Below are positions 25,301 through 45,399 of a DNA stretch of 64,000 bases, piece by piece (the stretch's first letter is position 1; each line of letters starts with the position of its first letter). Source of the DNA: Neocallimastix lanati (nom. inval.) (lineage: Eukaryota; Neocallimastigomycota; Neocallimastigomycetes; Neocallimastigales; Neocallimastigaceae); NCBI GenBank assembly GCA_016946835.1, contig JACVTC010000089.1:709986-773985 (forward strand). The letters are read 5' to 3'. A model generated the notes under the pieces. It was given only the letters and a program-made list of their open reading frames with translations. It searched no databases and had not been told where the DNA came from. The position numbers and the translations under genes were made by a program.

Positions 25301-26632
25301 AGAAAGTGTTGGAACTTTAACTAAATTAGAAAATTTAGCTTTAAATGATAATGGTTTTACTGGAATTATTCCAGATAGTATTTGTTCTCTTACAAAATTA
25401 AAAAGTTTATATTTAGAAAATAATCAATTAACTGGTAATATACCAACATATATTGGCAAATTAACTAAGCTTGAAACTTTGTAAGTAGTTATAAATTTAT
25501 ATATATATATATATATTTTATTTTTTTAAACGAAATACTTATAATTCATACGTATATTAATATTTAATTTATAAAAGATCATTGAATAAAAATTTACTTG
25601 ATGGTCCTATTCCGGATTTATCAACTTTAAAAGCATTAAAATATCTTATATTATCTAAGAATAAGTTAGCTTCTTTAATAAATGAAGCTATTTCTGCCCT
25701 TCCACCGACTCTCACATGGCTGTATGTATATCAATTTTAATAAATACATAAAAGTTAATTAAAAAAATAAATTAACATTATTATATATATATTTATATAT
25801 ATTTAATTATATTATAGTGAATTGAATGATAATGAATTATATGGATATGTTCCAGATAAAATTAGTAGTTTAAAGAACTTAATTTATTTGTAAGTAATTT
25901 CATAAATTAATTATCTAAATAAAAAATTAATATTAATTTTTTATTTTTTTTATTATTAGAAATCTTTCAAACAATAAAATCACTGGTAATATTCCTAATA
26001 CTATTGGTAAATTGAAGGAACTTGAATATTTAGTATTAAACGATAACAGTTTTTCTGGTGTTTTACCAGATTATGTTAATACATTAGCTAAATTAAAAAC
26101 ATTAAAATTGTCAAATAATTCATTATTAAGTGGTTACTTAACAAATTATGCTACTCTATTAATTTGTGAGGCTGGTCAAACTAAATTATGTACTTCACCA
26201 GAGTCGATTTGTAAATCTTCCACTTCTATTTGTACTGCAGAAGAGGTTAATAAATACGAAAAAATTATAGAAGAATTAAAGAAGAACGAAGGCTATAGTC
26301 TTGATGATGAAGATGTTGATGTTATGATTAATGAGAATGATGGTGATATTCCAAATATTGATGTTACTAACACTAATACAAACACCAATATTAACACTAA
26401 TACTAACACTAATATTAACACTAACACTAACACTAACACTAATACTAATACTAATATTGATGTTCAAGAACCAGAAGAAGAAGAAGATGATGACGATGAA
26501 GATATTGATTATGATGTTCTTGAGGATCATGTTGATGATTCAAAACCAATTAGGAAGCCAAAGAATAGTGGTAATAGCCACAAAACTAATAACAATAATA
26601 TTAGTAAAAATAATAACAGCCACATCAATAAC

Positions 26633-26687
<55 letters not shown>

Positions 26688-29600
26688 TCAATAACAATAA
26701 TGTTCCAAATATTCCTCAAAAAGAAGAAGAGGATGAAGAAGAAGATGAGGAATATGAAGAAGAAGATTATGATGAGGAAGAAGAACAAACTAATGGTGGA
26801 GAAAAACATGTTCCAGTTATTGAATATGTTGAAGAAATTACCACTGGAGTCCCAGAGGTTAACAAAAATAATGAAGATAAAAACAAGAATCAAGAACCAA
26901 ATAATACTGAAACGGAAAATAATAAGAATGAAGAAATTAATAAAAATATCGAAAGCAGTTTATTATTATCAAATACTCCAAAAATTATCGAAGATGTTCT
27001 TGATAATACTCTTAATGAAACTTCAAAAACTTCTACTAATTCAAGTAAAACTGAAAATTCTACAAGAACAAATGCTAGGTTTAATGGATTTAATGGATTC
27101 GATGGTGTTGAAAATCCATTCTTAGGTTTGAACAAAAATCATAGATTTACTAAAACTACAACTAGTACTTCAATTATTACTTCTACTAAATCTTTACCTG
27201 AAACTCAATCATCTTCTATTGAAGAAACTAATTCTGTTTTTGGTTCTGATAAAACAAGCGCAATTCCAAGTGTTACTTCATCTGAATTTATATATACCTC
27301 AACATCAACATCGGCATCAACCTTAACTTCAACATCAACATCATTTACAACTGAAACTCAAGCAAATGAAGAAAAAGAAATTAATGATTTAAAGGAGGAG
27401 ACTAAGAAAGATAATATGTCTGAAGAAAAATCAGTTGATATGCATAATTTATTAGAAGATTCAAAAGTTAGTCTTTCATCTCATTCTAACAAAGGTAACT
27501 TGGATATTCTACCTGATAATGAAGAAAATTTCATTAATGGCACCAAAAAAAGTAATGAAACTGTTACTCAAGGTGATATTGAAAATCAAAATGATATTAA
27601 GGGAAAAGAAAGTATTATTAATAATACTAAGAAAAATAATGAAACTGATATTCCAATGGAAATTGAAAATACAAATGGAGTTAAGGGAAAAGAAAGTATT
27701 ATTAATACTAAACAAAGAAATGAAACTGATATTCAAGTAGATATTGAAAGTCTAAATGGAAGAAAAAGTATAAATGAAACTGATAGTCAAGTCGATATTA
27801 ATGTTCCGAATGGAGATAAGGGAAAAGAAAGTATTAATGACATTAAGAAAAATGATGAAACTGATACTCAAATAGATATTGAAATTCCAAATAGAGATAA
27901 GGGAGAAGAAAATATTAAAGACACCAAGAAAATCAGTGAAACTGATACTCAAGTCGATATTGATATTCCAATTGGAGTTAAGGGAGAAGAAAGTATTAAT
28001 GACATTAAGAAAAATAATGAAACTGATACTCAAGTGGATATTGAAATTCCAAATAGAGTTAATGGAGAAGAAAATATTAAAGACACCAAGAAAATCAGTG
28101 AAAATGATACTCAAATGGATATTGATATTCCAAATAGAGTAAAGGGGGAAGAAAATATTAAAGACATCAAAGAAAGTAATGAAAATGGTGCTCAAGCTGA
28201 TAGTGAAGTTCAAAAAGAAGTAAAGGACAAGGAAAGTAATGAAAATGATGGTCAAGTTGATGCTGAAATTCCAAAAGAAGCTAAGGGAAAAGAAAGTATT
28301 ATTGATAATATCAAAAAAAGTAATGAAACTGATACTCAAGTTGATATTGAAGATCCAAAAGAAATTAAGGGAAAAACAAGTATTATTAGTAACATTAAAA
28401 AGAGTAATGAAACTGATACTCAAGTTGATATTGAAGATCCAAAAGAAATTAAGGGAAAAACAAGTATTATTAGTAACATTAAAAAGAGTAATGAAACTGA
28501 TACTCAAGTTGATATTGAAGATCCAAAAGAAATTAAGGGAAAAACAAGTATTATTAGTAACATTAAAAAGAGTAATGAAACTGATACTCAAGTTGATATT
28601 GAAGATCCAAAAGAAATCAAGGGAAAAACAAGTATTATTAGTAACATTAAAAAAAGTAATGAAACTGATACTCAAGTTGATATTGAAGATCCAAAAGAAG
28701 TCAAGGAAAAAGCAAGCTTTATTAAAAATACCCAAAAAAGTGATGAAATTGATGCCCAAATTGGTATTCCAATGCCAAGTAGGATTATGGGAAAAAATAT
28801 GGTTATTAATGGAATTCAAGAAAGTAATGATAATAACCAAGTAAACAATAAATTTTTAGGTAATAATGAAAAGTCCTCTTTTTTAAATAAAAATATTTTT
28901 GAAATTGATTTAAAAAGTCCAACATATGAAGAAAAGTATCATGAAAATACTAAGGAACAAAATAAACCAACAACTGATTATGCAGTAGGATTTATTGATA
29001 ATAGTATGGATGATGATTTTAATAACAAAATAGATATAAGTGTTGATGAAAAGCCTTATGATGATTTATTTGATGATATTGATTCAGATTCAAATAGACA
29101 GAATTTTATAAAAGATGAAGATATTGTTAAATTTGGTATGGTTGATGAAATAATTGATGATGATATTTATAATGGTAGTGTTACAGAGAATATATTTTCA
29201 TCTCAAGGAAATGCTATTATTAATGAAAATAAGTCAACTACAAAAAATACTTCATATAGAGTTATACGCTCAACTAAAACTATTAAAGCAACAAAATCAT
29301 TACCAGGTAAATCTGTCGAAACTAATATTAATGGATCTAAGACTTTACCAAATAAATCAAACAATGAATCATTAGAAGATATTATAAATAATGATCCATA
29401 TTTAAAGGATATAAAGGATTTACTTTCCTTATTGGTGCAACCAAAGCGTAATACATATGAATCTATAAGATCACGTGGAAGAATTGAAACTTCTAAAACA
29501 GTACCATTAAGATATTTACCAACAAAATCTTTAGATCCATTTGAAAGAATTGAAACTTCTAACGCAGTAGCATCAAAAAATATACCAATAGAAAATTTAA

Positions 29601-30088
29601 AATCATCAAAAAGAATTGAAACTTTAAAAACCATTCCATCAAAACATTTACCAACAAAGTCTTTAGAACCACATGAAAATATTATAAGTACTAAATCAAT
29701 TCTTTCAAAACATTTACCAATAGAAACTATAGAATCACCAAAAATAATTAAAACTTCTAAAACAGTACCATCAAAACATATACCAATAGAAACTATAAAA
29801 TCACCAAAAAGAATTGAAACTTCTAAAACAGTACCCTCAAAACGTTTACTAGAAGAATATTTAAAATTACATGAAAATAATGAAAAATATGAATCAATTG
29901 CAAAAACTAAATCTTTAACAACTGATTTTATTACTAAATCATATAAATTTACCACTACAAGAACTACCACCAAAAGTAGAAGTAAAATAACTACTGTTTC
30001 ATCATTAAAACAAACTTTAACTTCGACTGATACTGATGAATTAGAAGTTAATAAGTTTAATTCATATCATCTTCATCATAATTATTAA
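22310..30088 (+). CDS. Secreted plant-type LRR protein, one exon per repeat, long repetitive tail
   Basis: Nineteen exons, all joined at phase-2 GT-AG introns, give 2030 aa: 22310-22512, 22666-22737, 22839-22910, 23018-23089, 23189-23260, 23335-23406, 23496-23567, 23676-23747, 23841-23912, 24004-24075, 24151-24222, 24321-24392, 24483-24875, 24955-25026, 25118-25189, 25265-25480, 25578-25721, 25818-25889, 25960-30088. Most LRR exons are exactly 72 nt (one 24-aa repeat); two are 144 and 216 nt. Residues 1-22 are a signal peptide ending at WAQT. A Cys cap with a CC pair precedes each of two LRR blocks (about 68-345 and 463-705) of LxLxxNxLxGxIPxxIGxL type. After a Cys-rich cap, the tail from about 730 to 2030 is Asn/Glu-rich, with 28-aa NETDT repeats (27530-28790) and six 22-aa RIETSKTVPSK repeats (29480-29875). 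No membrane anchor is seen. Probably a surface or secreted binding protein; ligand unknown. Confidence 0.85.
27530..28790 (+). repeat. 28-aa (84-nt) coding tandem repeats
   Basis: About 14 units of 28 residues inside the last LRR-gene exon. The first ones are diverged; the four between about 28284 and 28705 are nearly identical at DNA level, so this is recent expansion. Each carries an Asn-Glu-Thr sequon (SNETDTQ), a potential N-glycosylation site if secreted. Confidence 0.85.
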
Positions 30089-30600
30089 GAAGAAATTAAT
30101 TTTTAGAAATATAATAATAAAATTATATAAAATATAATACATATTACTTTAAAAATATTGAATTATCGGGAAAAATAATAAAAATAAAAAATAATAATAA
30201 TAAGAAGTTATTAATATATTAATATCTTTTTATATAAATTGAAAAAAAAAATATATAAAATTTATTTATTTAATTTTTTATTAAATAGTTTTAAATTTTT
30301 ATATAAATGTTATTTTTTTATTATTATTAAAACTTTTATATTGTTATAACTATCAAAATAAATATATTTTTATTATTTTTATTATTTTTATTATTTTTAT
30401 TATTTTTTTTAATATAATACCTTTTATCAATTTTTTTTTTTAAATTTAGTCATATTTTGTAATTAATTATAAATAATAAAATATCTGTTGAATAAATAAA
30501 AAAAAATATTAAGACAAAAAAAATTTATCTTTTAATGTTTTTATATGAAATTTTTAAAAATTATATAATATTAATTTCTATTTTTGTCTTTATTATATTT
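30089..30600. other. AT-rich intergenic stretch
   Basis: Downstream of the LRR gene. Low-complexity AT sequence, with no gene recognised. Confidence 0.6.
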
Positions 30601-30611
30601 CTTACATATAA

Positions 30612-30835
30612 ATGATTTATATAAATGATTTATATTCACATCATCGTACTAATAATTACTTTATAATGAGTAATTCAATTTTTGATGATCTTTCTTGTGG
30701 TTCAGGGGAGTTTAGTGGATACCACATTATCTTTTTTAAAGATGTTACTTTTTTGTTTTATTATTTCAGATTTATCTATAGTGATTATGTTACGACGCAT
30801 AGTATATATCACACCGAAATTTTTTTAACTTTTTA
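30612..30835 (+). pseudogene. LINE-associated fragment (segment 1)
   Basis: An open stretch whose middle (GEFSGYHIIFFKDVT) recurs at 32290-32370 as GEFSGQHTIYFKDVT, about 80 percent identical in DNA. Both lie next to LINE reverse-transcriptase debris, so I infer pieces of the same element family. Function of this segment not recognised. Confidence 0.4.
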
Positions 30836-30839
30836 AACT

Positions 30840-31910
30840 TAATTAATATACTTCATCTAAAGCACGTGCTCGATTTGCTTCAATATTATCAAATGAATTT
30901 CCTATTAAAAAAGGAGTTCGTCAAGGTTGTCCATTATCTCCAATCTTATTGTTTTGGAAGTGTATTCTCTTCCCTGTCTAAAAAAAAAAAAAAAAAAAAA
31001 AAAATCTCCAATCTTATTCAATTTATTCGTCAATGATATACTAAATAACTGTGAAAAGTATGGTGTTAGTATTGGAAGAAAAAAATGTTGTGGTGGACTC
31101 TTTGCTGATGATGTTGTTTTCATTGCTCCGAGTGCAAAAAATTTAGAAAAATTATTAAAAAAGGTACATTAATGGGCTAATTTAAATGAAATGACTTTTG
31201 GTATTGAAAAATGTGCAACTATGGTTATAAAACCAATGAACTTCCAATCTCCTCCAAATTATAGTGACCCAACCTTCTATTTAGGAATGAATGCTATTCC
31301 AAAAGTTTCTAGTTATGTTTATCTAGGTATTCCTTTTTCAGATGATTTTTTATTAGAACACATTATATCTCACATGCATTTTAAAGTTAGAAAATCCCTT
31401 CTTTCATTTACACGTTTCTTTTCAAATAAACTTATTCCTATTGTATACAAGAAAAAGGTTCTTCATTCTTTTGTTATTAGTAAAGTTATTTATTATTCTC
31501 CTCTACTTGGTTTCAAACAAATCTAGAACGGCTAGAATTCAAATATTAATTAATACTGGTCTATTTTGGGGTATCGGTTCCTTCTCTAAAAATGGTAAAA
31601 TAAATTCAGAAAACAACGACTATATTAGACATAATTCTACTATGAGTACTTATGCTTTATCTTGAGATCTAAGTATCCCTCCTATTGCTGGTATCTGCGC
31701 AGCCTTACAGATTAAATCATTTGCAAAATGGAGTAAATCAAACTGTATTATAAATAATCTTATTAAATCTATTCCCAAAATATCTTATATTATTCCTGGA
31801 AAAAATAATCCAGAATTTTGTACAAAAAAATCAAAAAACATAAATGTGTAAAAATATGACGATATTTTAGAACGTTACTGGAAATCAGTTTCCAAATTTC
31901 AAGGTATTAA
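30840..31910 (+). pseudogene. Non-LTR (LINE) reverse transcriptase relic
   Basis: Conserved RT blocks are readable in sequence: KKGVRQGCPLSPILF near 30908, then NLFVNDIL, then GLFADDVVFIAPS near 31096 with the catalytic FADD, followed by the thumb-like SYVYLGIPFSD and a C-terminal part with STYALS and DLSIPPIAGICAA. The element is dead: a 55-bp tail insertion at 30951 splits the first block, a stop follows KKVH, another follows FKQI, and a TGA stands where CGA (Arg) is expected after STYALS at 31663. The 5' part of the element is missing or unrecognisable. Plus strand. Confidence 0.8.
30951..31005 (+). mobile_element. 55-bp LINE tail insertion with 14-bp target duplication
   Basis: A 29-nt tail (GGAAGTGTATTCTCTTCCC then TGTCT) plus 26 A lies inside the LINE RT relic. 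It is flanked by exact 14-bp copies of TCTCCAATCTTATT at 30937-30950 and 31006-31019. This is a complete retrotransposition event of minimal length. Without it, the RT block is continuous. Confidence 0.85.
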
Positions 31911-31929
31911 AGGTCAAATCTACGATAGT

Positions 31930-32538
31930 AACAGGTTCTGATTTTAATGATTATATCAATCATTATATATATTTGTTCCTTCTTGGTGGGACTTTAGCTT
32001 TAAATGAACTATATTTCGATAGTGGGGAACAGAGACAATTAAATGAACTACTTTTCAAAGGTTCATCTGAGTCACCTGTTCCAAAAATTGTAGGCTTGGT
32101 GGAATTCATAACTAGCGCAATACCTATCATAAGTAGTTCGTTTGAGCTATCATTTGATAGGTATACCAAATTACCAAACTTAACCAAGAGCGTCGATGTC
32201 TGTACTGATAAGGTATAATGATAATACAGGATCAGCATCTATTTCTACGAAGGGTGAATCTCGTCTTAGTAGTTCAATAAAATGATGAATCCTAGGAGAG
32301 TTTAGTGGACAACACACTATCTATTTTAAAGATGTTACTTCTAGGTTTTATTACTATTTTATTTGTTAGGAAGGGAAAATTCCCGCATAGTACAACTTGC
32401 AGAAATACATAGTATTTTTGAATTTTTTATTTTTTATTTTTTAACTTTTATTTTATTTTATTTTATAATGTACTTTTCACCTACATGTACTTTTTATAAT
32501 AAAATTAATAAATTTATAGAAGTGTATTCTCTTCCCTG

Positions 32539-32560
<22 letters not shown>
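31930..32560 (+). pseudogene. LINE-associated fragments (segment 2) and tail copy
   Basis: A moderately GC-richer stretch (31970-32290) is open on both strands for about 80 codons and matches no family I recognise. It is followed by the second GEFSG/FKDVT segment near 32290-32370. A LINE tail with GAAGTGTATTCTCTTCCC and a long poly-A sits at 32519-32576. I treat the whole as remnants of one or more LINE copies. Confidence 0.4.
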
Positions 32561-32578
<18 letters not shown>

Positions 32579-32624
32579 AAACTTATTTTTATTCTATATT
32601 ACATGAGAACTTTTATGATTAATT

Positions 32625-32673
<49 letters not shown>

Positions 32674-32743
32674 TATTATTATTTTTTATTTTATTTAAAA
32701 AATGTAATGCATAAATATATAATTATTTATTTGATAAAGAACT

Positions 32744-32900
32744 GGAAGTGTATTCTCTTCCTTGTCTAAAAAAAAAAAATGCATTTTTAATATATCTCAA
32801 TAAATTTAGAATACATTTTTTCATTTATATCTTTAATATTTTAATATTTTGAAAGTTAACAAATAAAGCAATTGAAATATATTCTCTTTCTAATCTAAAA
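32744..32900 (+). mobile_element. Two more LINE 3' tail copies
   Basis: GGAAGTGTATTCTCTTCC, TTGTCT and poly-A lie at about 32744-32779. A more diverged copy (ATATTCTCTTTC then TAATCTAAAAAA) lies at about 32878-32900. No clear target duplication was found for either. Confidence 0.5.
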
Positions 32901-33017
32901 AATGAAAAGATTTTTTTCATTACTTTCATTATATTTTTTTTATATAAATTTTTCTATATAGTAATTTTATTTTATTTTTTAACATTTTAAACATTTTTCT
33001 TTTTTATCTCTAATGTA

Positions 33018-33051
<34 letters not shown>

Positions 33052-33724
33052 TTTTTGAATTTGTGTATTTAATTAATAATAAATAAAAGGATGAAACACA
33101 TTTTTCTCATAATTATATATATTTTAAAAATTTATAAATATATAAAATAATATAAAATAAAATAAATAGATAAACTGTGAAGTAATATAAAATAGTAAAG
33201 TATTAATAAGAATAAAATAAAATAAATAGTAGAAATATAAATATAAAGTACAGATTGAATAAAAAAAAATAAAATAAAAATAATTCAATTTATTATGTGA
33301 TAATTTAAAATAATTTTATTTATATATAATGAATAGAATAAACAATATTAAAATAACGAAATAATTTAATAAAATAATGAAATTTTTTATGACAATATTT
33401 TATAATAAATTGTGTAATATATAATTATTTTTTAAATAATTAAGTGTTTTTCTTAAATTTAATAACCAATAAAAATTAAGGTCAGAAATTTTCAAAAATT
33501 TTATGCCATTTTTTTTATAGTATAATTTTTAATAGGTATAATAATTGTAATATAAAAGCTCATTAGTTTTCCTTTACTTTATTTTTTATTATTTTATATA
33601 ACATAACTTTTTTTATATTATTATATATATAAAATTATTCTTTTAAAATATAAATGAAAAAATAATAAATTATTTTTAGTTAATACATATATTTTTATAT
33701 TTCGTTAAAGGGTAAAAAATTAAA
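32901..33724. other. AT-rich intergenic stretch
   Basis: Poly-T at 33031-33056 and low-complexity AT sequence, then the presumed 5' region of the F-box gene. No element supported. Confidence 0.6.
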
Positions 33725-39275
<5,551 letters not shown>

Positions 39276-40776
39276 ATAATACTAAAATACTAAATAAAGA
39301 AAATGAAGATTAAGAAAAACTGAAAAATAAAAATATCAATTTTCTATCAATCCTTTCTTTTTATGCACATTTTTGATATCATTTGATAATTATAAAATCA
39401 AAATTTTAATTTTTACTATCATTTCATACAATTTTTTTATTATCTTTTTAATTTATTTATATTTATTTACAGATTTATTCATTTATTATTACTATTATTA
39501 TTAATATAGTCATAATTATTTTTTTTTATATAAATTTTTGTTATCGAAATAATAAAAGTTTCATAATTCATTTTTTTGAATTAATGAAAATATTTTATTA
39601 TAATAAATTTAGGAAAGATGTGGCAGCTTAATGTAATCATAATAATTATTTGATTTAATTAATAGTAGATAAAGATTGCAATGAATTTTTTATTGCAATA
39701 GTTATTTACATGGTTAATTTTATTTTATAATTATTATTGATATTTTATAAATATAATATATATATAATATTATTAAATATATAAATAAATAAAAAAAAGT
39801 ACATATACTTTAATAAATAGTATATATCAAATAAAACTTTTTTTTTTTTATTATTATTATTATTTTATTTTTTCAGATAGAGAATAAAGATATTAAAGTA
39901 AATAATATTTTAGTATTTATTATATTTATATTGTATAATTGCACAGTTAAATTTTTAAATTTGTACTCTGATATATTATAGATTATAATCATAAATCGAT
40001 AATTTATTTAATGAAAACTCTAGAGCTGATGATGCTTAACATATTTATAAAATTAGTGATGCTTATTTATTTATAATATTCGAAATATATATTAAAATAA
40101 CAATAATTTATTCAATTACAAGAAAATTTGAAATTATTTATAAAATATAAATTTTTTCTGAATTTCTGAATAGGAAGTTACTCCTCTTCAGATTGATTAT
40201 AAATTCCAGGTATTTAATTAATCGTTCTATTGATAATTTAAAAATGTTTATTTCTATTCTGATAGTTATTCCTTTATTAAAATTGATTCAATTATAGTTT
40301 TTTTTTTATTCCTAAAATCTAAAATATTATTATTAAAATGGAAGAGATATAGCATTCCTAAACAGGCTATTATAAAACACTATAAATAGAATAGTAACTT
40401 ATAATTCAATTAGTTATAAATAAAATTTTGTTAACTTTATATAAATAGTATAGATTTGAATTTTTATACTTAAGTAAAAGTTATTAGTAATATCTAGTAT
40501 TAATAAATAAAATAAAAAATTTGATTATAATATATCTCTAATATTTGTATAACATAATTATAAAATATTTATTACAAATTCTTATTAAAAAGTTTACAAT
40601 GATTCAAATAAATAAATTAAAAAATTTTGAATATTTAATATATTATAATGTATTATAATATATTATTGTATTATTATATTAATTGATTTTAATTAAATAT
40701 AATATATATATAAATTTATATTTTAAAATATTTTTAATTGTTGTGAAATCTGCTTTCTTAATAAATTTAAAATATA
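39276..40776. other. AT-rich intergenic stretch
   Basis: Between the F-box gene and MAD2. No coding pattern or transposon signature on either strand. Confidence 0.6.
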
Positions 40777-42460
<1,684 letters not shown>

Positions 42461-42752
42461 TTTTATTTATTAATATGTTTATTGTCTTCTAATTTATTGT
42501 AAAATATATATGAAATATGTAAATTTACTAATATATATATTTTTTAAGAAATCTTACTAATATAATTAAATTTTTATTCATGCATCTATATTATTCTAAT
42601 TATAAATATTCAAATACATCTCGATTATTAATAATTATTCAATCATAACATTCATAAAATAAAATTTTGAAATAATTTATTCTTATAAATATAATTATAC
42701 AATTATCATTATTTAATAATACATATTCAAATGTATATAAATAATATACATT

Positions 42753-42792
<40 letters not shown>

Positions 42793-43019
42793 ATTTATTA
42801 ATTTTTAAAAGCAAATAAAACGTTTTATTAATTAAAGTTTTATTTATTAGAAAATTTATGTAATTTCACTCATTTTAAAGTTAATGAATTATTTACAAGT
42901 ATTTATACTAAATGTGGCTAATAATGAATACAACGAGAATTTGGAATACAATGATTTAAAAAGAAAAATATATAAAGATAATTAAACAGCGAAATAAAAT
43001 CTAATTAATTTATTTGAAT
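42461..43019. other. AT-rich intergenic stretch
   Basis: A poly-A run at 42756-42790 and low-complexity AT sequence. The right part (42840-43019) may be the 3' end of the copia relic, but no LTR could be delimited. Confidence 0.5.
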
Positions 43020-44830
43020 GTCTTTAACACATATTTAATATTACACATGATTTAGTTTTAATTATTTCATTTAACATTCAGCTTTAGACCAGCATGTTTG
43101 TTCGTCAAAGAAATGGTCTATAAACTTGGTCATTTTTTGGTCAATTGAAATCTTTGGTTAATGGATCAGCTAACATTTTTTTCAGTGTTGATATATTCTA
43201 AATTTATTTTGTTGTTTTTTATGTTATCCTTGTTGAAATAGAATTTTATTTCTCTTTGTTTAAATTTAATTTAACTCTCCATTTTCTATAATCGTTTTAC
43301 TGGCTAAGTTGTCTGTGAAAATTTTTATTGGTTTATTAATATTAAATAATTCCATTATAATATTTCTAATCTATAATACTTTCTTCATACATTCTGAAGT
43401 AGCTATGTATTCTGCTTCGGCGGTAGAAGTAGCTACAACCGTTTGTTTTTCAGATTGCAAGCAGATGGGATCCCTATTCATTGTAATGATATATCCTGAA
43501 GTAGATTTCCGATCCTTTGGGTTACCCGCGAAATCAAAATTGGCGTTTGCTACTATTTCCCCTTGTCCTTTATATGTTATTTCATAATTTTTTGAATAGT
43601 TTAAATATTTTAATATGTTTATTACCATCTTTCAGTCTGCTAAAGAATGATTTTCAGAATTTCTTGCTACTCTTCCAACAGTAAACGTGATGTCTGGGCT
43701 GGCAAGTACATCTTGAGTACTAGATAAGTAATCTTACGGAGCTTTTATGGATAGTTTTCTCAAAATTTTCATCATTTTTACTTGACCTTGTCACTGTCAA
43801 GCATGGAGGTCTTGATTTTCTTATATTTATAATTTTAAATTCTTGTAATAAATCATTTATTAGTTGATCTTAAGAAATTGTACAATTTGAATTTTTTATT
43901 TTTGATATTGATTCCTATAATATAATCAGCAGGGTTGCATTTTGAAACTCTAAATTTTTTCTTTATTTCATGATCTGTTTGATTAATATATTTATTTATT
44001 CCTGTTATTAATAAATCATTAACATATACTCCAATAATGCAAACAGCTTTTCCTTCATTCCTTTTTGCAAAAATACTTGCCTCAAAACGAAGTTTCGTAA
44101 AGTTATTATTTATGAGGAAATTGGAAAAGTGAATGTTTCACTGAGGTCCTGATTGTTATAGACCGTATAGAGCTTTCTTGAGTAGTCAGTAGCCTTTACC
44201 AAAGTTTTTATCACCAGATGGTATAGTAACATAAATATCCTTGCTGAGAGATGCATTTATATATGAGGCTTTATGACAAGCTATATCAGATTTCATTTAA
44301 ACTTTAAAGTTAAGGCTATAATAAGCTTAAGTTAAGGCTATCGAAGCTAAGGGTAGGGGAATATATTAAAATGTAATCATTACCCTTCTTTTATGTAAAT
44401 CCACGAGCTATTAGTTGGGATTTGTATTTGAGGATATTATCTTTACCATCCCTTTTGATAATATAAATCCATTTTGTGAAAATAGGTTTTACTTCCTGTT
44501 GTAAATTCTTAACAAATTTCATAATTTTGTTATGATATAGATTTTTTAATTCAGAATCTATAGATTTAAATCATTTATTTTTTGTTTTTGCTATGAACGG
44601 CCTGTTTATAAGTTAATTGAATATTGTCAATAATATTGTTGATATATAGTTCAACATTTTCATTAGAGTTTTTAGACTTCTTATTGATAATAGAAAGCAT
44701 AGGACTAACAGGTCTTTTAGTAATTTCATTAAAAGAAGGCTTTACTTTCTTGTTGAATGAAGTTGTGAAATCGTCTAATTTACGTTTTAAAGATGAATTA
44801 TTAATTATATTAGTATTCTTTTGATTAATA
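43020..44830 (-). pseudogene. Ty1/copia pol relic 1 (RT to RNase H)
   Basis: Read on the minus strand from 44830: a charged linker, then FTKWIYIIKRDGKD and LIARGFT near 44400 (start of copia RT), a GVYVNDLLITG catalytic box near 44010, and RNase H at 43371-43600 (KDRKSTSGYI, then STAEAEYIATSE). PIKIFTDNLASK and ADPLTKDF near 43170-43320 match the copia C-terminus. Stops and frameshifts abound. The catalytic YVDD box reads YVND, and the Gln after ARGFT is a TAA. No LTRs were found at the expected distances. Confidence 0.8.
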
Positions 44831-45313
44831 TCTTTTATTACAATAAATATATTAAAATATATTTTATGATATAATCATATGACTTAAATTTACATTTTAC
44901 ATTTATCATAAATAATGACGGGAGTATTGATATGCGGGACTTTTATGTGCAATAATTTATAAGCAGTGGGTTTTAAATAATGGTAGTTTAGTAAGTTTTA
45001 TTAATAAAATTATAATATTCGTACAATTAAAATAATAATTCTAATTCCTAAAATTTTACAAGAGAGTTCTCTATTTCTAATATAAATAATCTAATCTATT
45101 TATAAGAAATATGTAATATATTAATTATATATTCTAATGTATAGAACTATATAAATTTTATATGAAATAAAGTATTATAATTATTATAATTATAATAATA
45201 CATATTGAAATAAAATAAAATAAAATAATTATTATCAAAAAGATATAAATTAATATTTAATAATTATTATTAAATATACAAATAACTACACATATTTGTT
45301 TTATATCAGTATT
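44831..45313. other. AT-rich stretch between copia relic and MULE
   Basis: A few GC-richer words near 44900-44960 and otherwise AT-rich sequence; no gene seen. Confidence 0.5.
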
Positions 45314-45399
45314 GCATTTCGACATAATTTATGTATAATCATTTATTCACGTATTACAATGTGGCTTATAAAAATAAAATAATAGGATAGGGTTAAATT

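Noticed and set aside
26276-27135. Several ORFs antisense or out of frame within the LRR gene's last exon
   Set aside because: They are shadows of the low-complexity coding sequence and have biased Ile/Phe or Lys/Met content.
27752-28840. 362-aa antisense ORF over the 28-aa repeats
   Set aside because: It exists only because the sense repeat lacks the needed antisense stops; composition is Phe/Ile/Asn-rich with no domain.
26012-30088. Treating this ORF as a separate 1358-aa gene
   Set aside because: It is the end of the last LRR exon; the preceding 18 exons join to it in frame at phase 2.
31963-32238. Open frames on both strands in the LINE-associated segment
   Set aside because: Neither strand gives a recognisable protein; treated as transposon debris.
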